Part shown: positions 1 through 10,100 of the stretch, piece by piece | How the letters are laid out: each line of letters starts with the position of its first letter | How positions within the stretch are numbered: position 1 is the first letter of the stretch | Assembly (NCBI GenBank): GCA_000934455.1 | Contig: KN883719.1 | Span: 70,229 to 96,339 of the forward strand | Length of the DNA stretch: 26,111 bases | Reading direction: 5' to 3' | From: Apostichopus parvimensis | Taxonomy: Eukaryota; Echinodermata; Holothuroidea; Aspidochirotida; Stichopodidae | Notes under the pieces: generated by a model | Seen by the model: only the letters and a program-made list of their open reading frames with translations | Told to the model about the DNA's origin: nothing | Database searches by the model: none | Position numbers and translations under genes: made by a program

Positions 1-122
1 TATAATAAAAAACTTTAAAAACTAGTATACTATACTTAACCACCTACCTTCGGGCCTGCTTAGCAAGACGACAATTCTGTACACCATTAAGTATCGAGTT
101 GGGGGAATCGAATTTCACTTAC

Positions 123-312
123 CGATAGTGAATGCCGCAGCTGCTTGTATTACGTAAGCGCTCCCAATTAGAAAGTTTGATGATTGGAATTCGTCCATGG
201 TATCGGTATATAGAACACCATTTGCTTTGAATGAACCCGTGAAGAGAAATACCATCGTAACGCCAGAGAGAAAAACACCGATTGAACGTTGATTTATAAC
301 CCCGCTAGTCAT
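123..312 (-). CDS. First coding exon of an SLC16-like (MFS) membrane transporter, partial
   Basis: The exon runs from an ATG at 312 to a strong splice donor (ATCG|GTAAGTG) just below 123 and encodes 63 residues plus one base. An in-frame TAG lies four codons upstream, so this is the first possible Met. Two hydrophobic segments are visible, IGVFLSGVTMVFLFTGSF (about residues 11-28) and NFLIGSAYVIQAAAAFTI (about 46-63), joined by a short polar loop containing TDTMDEFQSS. This resembles TM1, loop and TM2 of monocarboxylate-transporter (SLC16) proteins, where a GSF-type motif precedes an acidic loop and the second helix. Family membership is an inference from this short N-terminus; another MFS family is possible. 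The remaining exons lie beyond the left edge. Confidence 0.5.
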
Positions 313-1980
313 ATTTTTACTCTATAGTCATTAATTTTGGGAACGCTTATCTTTTACTTTTTTACTAATTTATTGAGTGACAACAGCTAACCCTAGATCA
401 ATATACACTGCCACTGAACTGTAATCATAGCCCTGGCTCCGTGTAGTTGTCAGTTCGTGGATTCTATCATGTGCGATAGTTATGGTAGCATACGCCCATT
501 AAAAGCCCCATTGACTTACACACTAAATCACAAAAGTAATGTGTGCTCTAAGTCTAGATAGAAGTTCTCACAAGCTAAACGCTACCCATCACCGGATAGC
601 TGACAAGTTGGCCTTTCATGACATCATCAATTTTCCGTATCATGAACGTGTAGATTTTTTGCTCTCCGAGTCGGAAGTTTTCGTCACTTGTAAGCAAACC
701 TCTTTACTCAGTAGTAAATAATCTTCGTACGCTGCTCTTGGGAGTCCTAAATGGGTCTAAAATTGCCTCAATTGACCAAATTTTCTCATCACATGTACTT
801 CCATTCATGCTCTTCAACATGCAAGCCACAAAAAGCTAGATCATGATTGATAACAGGTCAAAAAAGATGTTATCCTGCTGTTTTTTGGCACTTTTCCTGA
901 AACAGGAGAACAATCGAGCGGATGGATATAGACCCTAATAGGAGTATGCCACCTTATATTCAGTATCAACTAATGGCGCTGTTACCCTTCTTGTATCAGA
1001 GCCGTATGTTATAGGACGTACACAAAGGCAGTCTATACGATGGTAGCCTATAATGATCCTAAGAAGTAAAGTGCAAACATTTAGAATTCGTAAATGTTTA
1101 CTCATTACCTGTTTTATTTGGCTGTATTGGTTCACAGATGAATGTAAATTTCAGACGGTGACGATAATTTTGTCGATGATTATCTGAGATATTTAATATC
1201 GATATGATGTAAGGAGTGCACGTTTCCGAACCTTGAATCTATCCACTCTGTACGTTGCTAACATAATAAATGAAGTAACCTATACAAGTATTTGAATATC
1301 GACTAACCCCCCCCCCCCCCAGTAAAAAATAATTTTAAACGTCAGATGGTGCATTTTGTGTAGTAGCCCTAAACACAAGGAATTGCTAATTAATTTAAAT
1401 TACATTTGTGCGACGTTGACACAGAGAAGGGGGTGGGGGGGGGGGTGGGTTAGCCACCAGTAGTAGTGGTCCAATTCTTTCCCTGCTTGATACCGAAATC
1501 CCCAAACTGACGATCGGAAGTGGGAGCCACCTTCCCCCACCCCCCTCTCCTTCTCTCTTTGTACTCGTCACTCACTTTAAACGTCCGATAGAATTATGGT
1601 TGATAAAAGATGATAAAAGATGGCTTCAGTTCACATGATTTATTTTCTCCCGTTCATGATTCCATTTCATACACTTCTCTGTCCCCAAAACGAAAACAAA
1701 ATACCCGAAATAAATAAATAAATAAATAATAAAAAAATAATAATAATAACTAAACAAAATTGATTCTTTATGAAAGGAGTAAATTGAAACACAAACCGAA
1801 CCAAAACCAAAGTGGAAAAAAAAAAATGTTATTTAAGAAATAGGCATTAACAAAACAAGATAATCAGGTAACAAACAATAAGAGATGAAGAAAGCAGGGC
1901 TAAACCTTTACAACACAATCCTGACCTGCAATCATGGTAAAGCGACAAAGCCACGCTTTTCCCGTGTCTTCCTCTTATTA
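313..1980. other. Intergenic, no recognisable gene; simple repeats
   Basis: No exon with homology I recognise and no convincing ORF. It holds the 5' flank of the transporter exon, a poly-C run at about 1307-1320, a G-rich tract at about 1427-1450, a CCACC/CCCCC-rich stretch near 1530-1550, a doubled GATAAAAGAT near 1603-1620 and an (AAAT)n microsatellite at about 1709-1728. Short ORFs at 539-721 (+) and 935-1135 (-) show no family features. Confidence 0.6.
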
Positions 1981-2179
1981 CGGTGGCTTAAAGGGAACAT
2001 AGAAAAAAAAAAGTGACCCCAAATCTAAAAATTTTGACTTTTGATCTCAAAATGTTGTCTTTTTTGTTTGCCACATAAGTCAAAATTTTGACTTTTGATC
2101 TCAAAATGTTGACTTTTGATCTCAAAATGTTGACTTTTGATCTCAATTTTTTCTTTCCTTTGTCTCTATTAAGCCACCG
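1981..2179. mobile_element. MITE-like element, 11-bp TIRs, TA target duplication, internal 21-bp repeats
   Basis: The ends are perfect 11-bp inverted repeats, CGGTGGCTTAA at 1981-1991 and TTAAGCCACCG at 2169-2179, and each end abuts a TA dinucleotide (1979-1980 and 2180-2181). Weaker inverted similarity (A-rich against T-rich) continues inward. The interior is a minisatellite of the 21-bp unit GTTGACTTTTGATCTCAAAA plus T, with three to four copies, and contains the palindrome AAGTCAAAATTTTGACTT at about 2077-2094. TA duplications suit the Tc1/mariner and related superfamilies, but the TIR is not one I recognise. There is no transposase ORF. Confidence 0.65.
2020..2150. repeat. 21-bp minisatellite inside the MITE
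   Basis: Tandem and interrupted copies of TTTTGACTTTTGATCTCAAAATG; the first copy (about 2033-2053) is separated from the main three-copy block (about 2083-2146) by TTTGCCACATAAG-type spacer. On the minus strand it reads as an open heptad LRSKVNI repeated, a by-product of a period divisible by three. Confidence 0.8.
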
Positions 2180-2181
2180 TA

Positions 2182-5100
2182 TTTTATTGCTTCTATGGGT
2201 GTGTACGATAATTATACGTGTCTTCCTACACTGATAAGACACACTGAAGATGTCGTTAAAATGTTTAAATGTCAAGATTTTAACCAGTTTGTTGAGTGCA
2301 AGTTTTAACCTATGCATACAGTCCCTAACGATAACACATCAAATTAAAAAAAAATTAGTAGCGAAACATGAGAAAGAAATTAACATCAAGTTTGTCTGTT
2401 GAAAAACACTTTCATGAAATATCGTTACCATTTATAGGAATAATACACCAAAATTTATCGCATGTGCGTATTTACGGAGATCTCTCTTGCTTTGTACTAA
2501 ACAGTTTAACTGCCAGACCTTTAGTCCTTCGAATCTTACTCTTAGGGCATAATCAAACATCATTGAAAATGACGTAGGTGGAGAATCAAACCAAACCAAA
2601 CTAGAAAGCAACATTAGAGATATTATCATTTGATACCACTAATCTCTAAAAGGAAACGTTGTTGCTCTTCGCGGCGTGGGATTCATAAATCGTAAAATAA
2701 ATCAAAATATTGGGCTTATGTATACTAGTCATTAACAAACCTCAATGATATTTAATCTCTAAAATCTGCTTCGCCAATTGAATATTTCCATAACCATTGT
2801 TATATTTTCTTACACCAGTGAAAAGGAAAATTGATGTGAATCTTTATACCAGAAATTGTTCCTATATGAACAACCCATAGTATATGAAACAAAGTTGTAA
2901 ATATACCAACAAAAATCCATAAAATGAAAGTTGTCTTTTTTCCGAGTTCTAAAAAGGCAACAATTGTGTAATATTTTGGAAAAATATTTTATTAAGTGAA
3001 AGAAGAATATATGTTTAAGTTATTGCCAAGTTATACACCAAACTACTACCATGGGATTAAATATTGCACCAAAAATAAATAAAAAATGATAAATTAATGA
3101 AGCCTACTACAGTCACCGTACTAGTATTTTAGAAATAAATAAACAAACAGACAGACAGAGTGAATAAATGTAACATTTTCAAAGTAAGAAAATCATGTCT
3201 TTAGAAGAAAGAAACTGCACAGTATTCACAGCATATTGCACATAAATTTGTACATGTCGGCTTAAACTTTTGTTATTCTATGAGAGATGTGATAGAGTTG
3301 TTCAAATAGAGGGGCTTTTTCAGGTGGAGGAGGGTAACAGACTAGGGTGCACGAACATTTTACAGAAGTTAAAAACTCCCCAGGTTTCATCCTCTTCCCT
3401 GCCACATCCACAAGCCAAAAAACTGCAAATACTAGTAAACTGGGTTAGGATTTTGCCCTGATCAGGAATTCCCAACATTTTTATCTGGTGACCAACATAC
3501 TAGCTTTGAGCCACTGAAAGTTGTTTCAGGTCGTGAACCCAGAGTTTTTGATTCACTGCTCCGACAGGTGTATATAAATTTTAATTAAAGGGACCTTTGA
3601 CCTCATCCTCTTTATCTGTACAATTTATGATCTTATAATGTTATCTTGACATTCTTGACTTTCTGATCTAAAACTGAGCTATTGCAAGTTATGAAAGATA
3701 ATATTTCTCACTTTCTTGCCAATTTCTTACTTTGAAATGTACCCTCACCCAAAAGTTACAAAAAAAACTTTAAAAAATTGGAGATTCCTCCACTGTGGAA
3801 AGAAACAATCTTTAAATTTGCATAATTGAGCACCACACTTCCCCCTATCCCAGAAGAACCACAGCTCCCACCCCATCCCCTTATTTCAATATGCCTATCA
3901 TAGCTTCAAAACTCTGCAGTATCTATTGAGAGCATTACCATTTGCTTTTTTGTCAAATAGTGCAAAAGGACATGGTGGCCCAGCCATGTAGTATTATTCA
4001 GGGCCCAAGCCTCTTGTACTATGCCCTGGACCCTCCACCTATGACAAAACAAAATAACAACTGTTACTCGAAACAGCTATTTTGGGTTTTCACAAATAAT
4101 TACATTATGTTCCTCCAGAGATGAAACTGCTAACCAATTCTACCACTGCCAACATCAAAATAAATCAAAATGCTGAGTTATAAAACTAAATCTATGCCAT
4201 TAGAAAAAAAATATGAAATACACCATTTTTCAAAGAAAAATTAAACAATAGTGAATAACAGAAAGAGAAGTTTAAATATATGCGTAAAAAAAAAATATAT
4301 GCCAGAAGATTGACTGACAAATATGAAAATGTCAAGCTGCCATCAACATGTTCAAATTTTCACAAAACGATGTCAGGAGTTCTAAGGAATTCCATCATAT
4401 TTGTGCACTTATTTTTCAACAAACTGCAGAAAATTGTTCATTTGATTTAATGGTCGAAATATGAGGAACTTTAAACATTTTACAATTTTAAATGACAAAG
4501 TGCTCATACTAGTCATGCGCTATGCATTTAGCAACAGTTTTGTACAAATTGTCCTTTTAATCGGTCATTACTTGGTCAATTGATGACAATTTTAATCTGA
4601 TCAATTTTAAGAATTTTTTGCAAAAATGTGAATTACACATATCCTACATGAAAAATTTAATTTTTTTTGTACAAATTGCCAAAATGAAAACATTCAATAA
4701 AGATGGTAAACAGCATTTTTTCCAAAAAGTTATTGAAAATACTCACTTGACATTACTCCCTTGACATTAAAATGAATTTATTTATAGTTTTGCCACATAA
4801 TATTGAAATATAATTGGCAATCATTTTTCTCGTTTTGCGAATAAATGACACGTCGATCAGTTACCGAAAGAAATTCACCAAATTTTGTCCCAAATTGTTA
4901 ACATACTTCACTGTCACCTTGCTGAAAATTGCAGCTTTCTTTACAGAAAGATTTGCACATTTTGACTGCATGCACTTTGACGTTACCATTGATAAAAGAA
5001 AACATTATGAAAAACTGAAAGCTTTGCTGATATTGCAACACAGTACAGTAAAGTACAACTCATTGTACTGTTACTACAAGATATTCCAAAAACCCACCAG

Positions 5101-5873
5101 AGAAATGGTACTGAATCTTAGAAAACAAAAATCAGCCACAAAAATAAAACAAATGAAAGATAGTCCGCTCCCCCCCCCCCAACTTAAGAAAAAAACAATC
5201 CCTTCAATTTCTTTCCTTCCCTCCTTCCCTCCCCCACCCCCCCCCACATCAATGGTGTTATCCATGACAGATATACAAACTACAATGACATTTGTTTCTG
5301 AAGATGAGAGGTACTTAATGGTTAGAATGGGGTTCAAATTGGTAACTTAAAACTACAGTCCTCAGCACTTATGGTGCATCCGGCCTTAATCTGAGGTTCC
5401 TACCCCATTTTAGTAAATTTTTACAGCCTTGTTACCAGTTACAACTTTTAGAGTGAAACCCATTGCATTGGCTTTGCACCCCAGTATGAGATAGTTGGTT
5501 ACCATCCTAACTTTTATTTTTCCTTCTTTCAAACTTCTATCATTTTACATTTTAAAAACAAACCTTCTACCATTTCGTTAGATACACCAAGGATGGAAAA
5601 AAAAAAAAAAAATAGGGTTTTGCATATTTAAAGTATCACCATTTAACTGTCAAGTAAAGTCAACTCTAATATATTCTACAATTTCTGCACTTGATTCCCA
5701 TTGTACATTTCAAGGTTTATTTACAAAAGGTGTCACTGGTCAGAACGGCTCAACAACTTACTGGCATTTATTCGAAGACAGTCACAGAGTCCTCATGGCC
5801 ACCATATATAATGATTCACCCACTGCCTTTGTAATGGAACCACCATCCATGGCGATGAGAAGTACCAGTTGCT
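2182..5873. other. AT-rich intergenic, no recognisable gene; low-complexity tracts
   Basis: No exon I recognise. The longest open frame (4814-5350, +) starts at a TTG and ends in poly-proline codons from CCT/CCC tracts, so I do not call it. Simple sequence: AAAT/ACAG repeats near 3134-3166, poly-C at 5167-5180, (CTTCC)n and poly-C at about 5212-5248, and poly-A at about 5599-5612. Around 3467-3500 the sequence AATTCCCAACATTTTTATC followed by GGTGACC resembles a decayed hAT (Charlie-like) end, but I found no matching end. Confidence 0.55.
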
Positions 5874-6107
5874 GAGGGATCCCCACAACCATCATTTACC
5901 CACACATTACTCCTGTCATATACCTACCAATTTACCCACTTATTTTGGCTTCTGAGAGATCACCACTACCATTGTCCACACATTACCCTTCTCATACACT
6001 CATTATTTTTACCCACTCATTTGGGTTTATGAGGGATCACCACTACCATAATCCACCTATTAACCTTCTCATCAACCCACCATTTTACCCACTTATTGGC
6101 CGAAGGA
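5874..6107. repeat. Tandem repeat, about 78-bp unit, 3 copies
   Basis: Three consecutive diverged units begin with GAGGGATC/GAGAGATC at 5874, 5954 and 6031 (lengths 80, 77 and about 76 bp). Each contains ATCACCACTACCAT-like, CACATTACCCTTCTCAT-like and TTTACCCACTTATT-like blocks in the same order. It lies downstream of the TBCEL 3' end; no coding role is apparent. Confidence 0.75.
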
Positions 6108-6361
6108 TTCACAGTAACTGCTTGTGTACACACCCACTTATCTCCCACTTGCTTTAGCAGTATGGACCATACATTCCTGTGGAATTCCTGGACTTAACCT
6201 CTCCCATTTCAGAACCAACTTTCTACCAATTCCTGGGCAAGAAAATTGCAAAATAATCTGAAGGAAGATGACTCGATTGCTGACTGGATCTGTATCTGAT
6301 TTACACTGAGACAGCAGCATTCTGGCAATAAATTGATCAGAATAGTAGCATTAAATCCTTA

Positions 6362-6367
6362 TTTATT
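6362..6367 (-). terminator. Candidate TBCEL polyadenylation signal (AATAAA)
   Basis: On the minus strand this is AATAAA. It is the first canonical hexamer I see downstream of the TBCEL stop codon (6974-6976), which would give a 3' UTR of about 0.6 kb. Placement is inferred from the hexamer alone. Confidence 0.4.
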
Positions 6368-6947
6368 CCCTTTCGTGCAATCTTTGAGTACCAAACACCT
6401 CCTAGAACAGGGGTTCTCAATAGTTGGGGGTTGGCCCACAAAAGGTTGCAATTCCTCCAACAAAATAAAGATAAAAACTTGCACTGATATGGTATGCTGC
6501 CCTCTCTAAGACTTAAGCAACCTACTGACCTTTCTGGCATATTAGTCAATCTGTGAGATTACCGTGAAATTGTAATCCTCTGACTATTTGGTTGTACTGT
6601 ACCAATGCCCTTTTCTGGCCCTCGTGAAAACCTAATTTAGAAAACCTGTTCTTGAAAATGGTGCCTGATATAATTGAGATAGAGGGTCTGGGTTCTCAGA
6701 CACAATTGTTTCAAGCTGGCGATAAGATGCAAAATGCTGGATTCACAAAGTACCTCAATGTTATATACAGCAGACAATTTACAGCTCCAAGCAAAGAGAA
6801 ATTGCAACATCCAATCACTGGAAATCAATTCTATTCTCATCCAATCATGCCTCATCTTACTTCCCTACTTCTGTACAAACCACATTCATGGTTCTTGTAC
6901 CTCATCGCTGACAAAGACACACATTCCCCTTCTCCCCAACCTACTGC

Positions 6948-6967
6948 ACCCACCCCCCCCACCCCTC
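6948..6967 (-). promoter_or_regulatory. G-quadruplex-type tract just after the TBCEL stop codon
   Basis: Read in the mRNA sense, the tract is GGAGGGGTGGGGGGGGTGGG and begins 6 nt after the TAA. It contains at least four runs of three or more G with loops of one to two bases, matching the general G-quadruplex pattern. Function is not shown; it lies at the start of the 3' UTR. Confidence 0.45.
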
Positions 6968-6973
6968 CATCTC

Positions 6974-7112
6974 TTAAATGGCCACATCAATGTGTATTTC
7001 ATCTCCGTCCGTCATGTCGTATCGGCTCATCGGGAGAGACTCCAGGAACAGCTCTTCCAGGGTCCCAGCTCTGCCTTCATCGTTACCTACCATGTGGTAC
7101 ATTTTGATCTTT
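6974..7112 (-). CDS. TBCEL: TBCEL exon 9 (last coding exon, UBL C-terminus)
   Basis: The acceptor is TATTTACAG|AAAGATC, and the first base completes Arg504. It encodes KIKMYHMV...LEELFLESLP...YDMTDGDEIHIDVAI and the TAA at 6974-6976. The pattern DGDEIxI is the usual last strand of a ubiquitin-like fold, and vertebrate TBCEL also ends near this point. Confidence 0.92.
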
Positions 7113-10100
7113 CTGTAAATATAGGAAAAGCGAAGAAAGTTGTTGCTAGGCCATATTTTTCAAACCATCACACTCCTAGACTGTGCCCGTCTTTTGAAAC
7201 GTTGTGGCAAACTCGACAGAATAAATAAGCAAACCAAACAATGTGGAATAAGAATTATCCAAAGGAAGAATCTTTTCTTAGAAATAGTGTGAAAGGTAAT
7301 GCTGTATTTTTTTTCCATTATGAAGACTTTTATGCTGAATATTGATCAAAAGTTTATGACTGTTGACGAGTAAATAAATAAACTGATAAAACTACTGCGA
7401 TGTGTTGAGTATCATATCTCTAGGCATCCCCCCCCCCACCCCCATCTTGGGTGCATCTGTATTCAATAATATCAACAGCCTTACCTATTCTTAATTAACT
7501 GTAGCCCCTAATGTTAGGCTAATTCACACAACAACAAATGCAGGCAGTAGTAATAGCAGTAACTTGACTTAGGCTATACCTCAATGATTCAGTTTGTAGG
7601 TGACCCGTGTGTGGAGTAAAATCTGTTGTTATTGTCTGTTGGCCAACGCCAACTCCATTGAAAGGTTACCTTCGCTTCTCTTTGGATATTTTCAAGTGTA
7701 TTCCGACATTTTAGGAACATTTTGAATTGTGCAACGGGATGGATGAAAGATACCCAGGATATGATTAGTACCAACAGTGTGCATGATAACTGCTGGTTGT
7801 GCTCTTGTGGCCAATGTAATGATATGTGATCAGTGATTGTTGCTAGTTTTGCATCAGGTTTAGACTCAATTCCAGCCGTTCTTTGTAGTGTTCAACAGAG
7901 ATCTATTAGATAGAACCATAGGATATGAATCCTGGTGTATTAAAATGACTGGTTAAAGGAGACTGTCATACTCTGTGCTTTCCTTAGACTTATATTTATT
8001 TTGGTGTGGGCGGGGTGGGGTCGGGAGGGGGTTCGAAACTAAGATTTCCAAATTACTTCATAATCTGAGATTTAATAGGTTAACAGTTAACATTTGGATT
8101 TCTGACAAAAATCGGAAAACGGCATCTCTGCCTCTCGAAACAAAAAAATCTTTAGCGATATTTGGTGAGGACTTTTCTTGGTCAGTAGCAGCATTTGGCA
8201 GGATGTAACTTCATAGAATGCTCACCTGGTAGGAACCGTCAACAATTCCGCGCAGAAGAGTTTCAATTTGCCCACGGATTGAGTGAGGTGGATGCTACAC
8301 TGGTGAATAGAGCGTCCTCCATAAACAAAAGATAGTGCTGCATACTCTTGAAAACCTCTGCCAAGATCGACTTCATCAAATGGCCTAAGTTCACCTGAGA
8401 AATGGGGAACAAATGGGGAACAAACGGGGAACATATGGGAGACAAATGGGGTGCCTTTCAATCATAAGGTCCCGAGTTTCGAGTCACTCCAAGATTAATG
8501 TATGTCTTCCAGTTACAGAGTTGTTGACAATTCATAATCATGGACGTTAAATATGAATCTAAGAGACTGACTTCGGTCAGCTTGCGGCTTTGATAAGCCA
8601 ACGATGGCTTCTTCGCGAGTTTCTGCTTGCAGGAGGATCTAACATACATACATACATACACACAAATAAACCTAAATCCACCACCAAAATGAAGTAATGG
8701 CATATTTCATGGCATATTATGATGATATCTATCCGGCTACACACTTAATATGATAACAGTAGTAAGACCGCTTAGACAGAGCCTAGGTTTGATTGGTTAT
8801 GAAAGAACACTGGAAATTTTCTGCATATCTGTAGGTTAAAACCCCGCTTCCTCATAGCATTTTGTATGTGGAATATATTACTTTTTTTTTTTTTTTGTGC
8901 CAAATCTGTCGATCTACTGTGATCCAACTTCCTGAAATAAGGGAAGGAAAAGTGAGTCCAAATACATTCCATTAAAATCAACCAGATCTAGAGTTAGGGA
9001 CAAGATTACTGCATTAAATGTTTCTCTTTAAAGTTTCTCTTTAATGTAAATATTAAATTGTCTGCCAGTGGAATATCCCATTAAGAAGAGATGCAATCCA
9101 AAATATAAGCAAAACCTTACAGGATAAAAAATAATTATTATGCTGAAAAAGTGCCTCAAAAACCTGACAATCTTTATCTATTGTCCAAAGAATGGATTCA
9201 AGTTTAATTTCTTCAAATTCATTTTTGAGTTGCCTTTCAAGTAACTCAAAAGGACCTAATACTTGTGAGGAACTGCTATTGCAATCCTAAGGTAACCTTG
9301 ACATACCATATTTCTGATATAGTTCTGCATATCTCTGAGGTTTCGTCTTTGCTCGAACGAAGTGTCGCATGTAGAACCTTTCAGCTTTATCTCGTTCGGC
9401 GACAGTTATCTCACTACCGTTAAGTACCTCGATGTTTGGCAAGCTGGAATGAAAAGAATGTCAACAAAAGTTAGATGTTTGACTTACATTCCAATGGCTA
9501 CAGTACATTGATCGCAACAGACAGGAAGACATTCTAAGCTCCTTTAAACAGCTTTCAGGGGTCTCCAATTTAACTTCAAGAATCAGGCCTAGAGCAATAA
9601 CAAACATGGACGTATCATTAGTAACACATTCTAAGCTCCTTTAAACAGCTTCCAGGGGTCTCCTATTTACCTTCAAGAATCAGACCAAGAGGAAAAACAA
9701 ATATGGAACCTATCATCAGGAACACAATCTAAGCTCCATTAAACAGCTTTCAGAGGTCTCCTATTTACCTTCAGGAATCAGGCCAATAGCAATAAACAAA
9801 CATGGAACCTATCATCAGGAACACAATCTAAGCTCCTTTAAACAGCTTCAGAGGTCTCCTATAATCCTTCAAGAATCAGGACTAGAGCAACAAACAAAGG
9901 CATAAGAAGCATGAAGGTAACTTTCTAGTATGTCAAAAAACACAACCAGAACTTGAGAAGGAACTTTGGCGATGTGTAACTGTTAACAAGGCCTTCAAGC
10001 AATCAAACACAGAAACCTTCTCACCTCGCAATGAACAGCTTCCTGCGATCTTCTACGGAGTGCTCCTGACAGATTGTGGTTTCCTGTTAAAAAGAAAAAG

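Noticed and set aside
1988..2317. 109-codon minus-strand frame with repeated LRSKVNI heptads, resembling a coiled-coil protein
   Set aside because: The heptads are the 21-bp minisatellite of the MITE read in an open frame.
4814..5350. 178-codon open frame with a poly-proline segment
   Set aside because: It begins at TTG, is AT-rich, its prolines come from poly-C and CCT tracts, and it has no recognisable domain.
6408..6470. hAT (Charlie-like) end CAGGGGTTCTCAA
   Set aside because: Resembles known ends but no inverted partner or 8-bp duplication was found nearby; similar lone fragments occur near 3467, 14912 and 16452.
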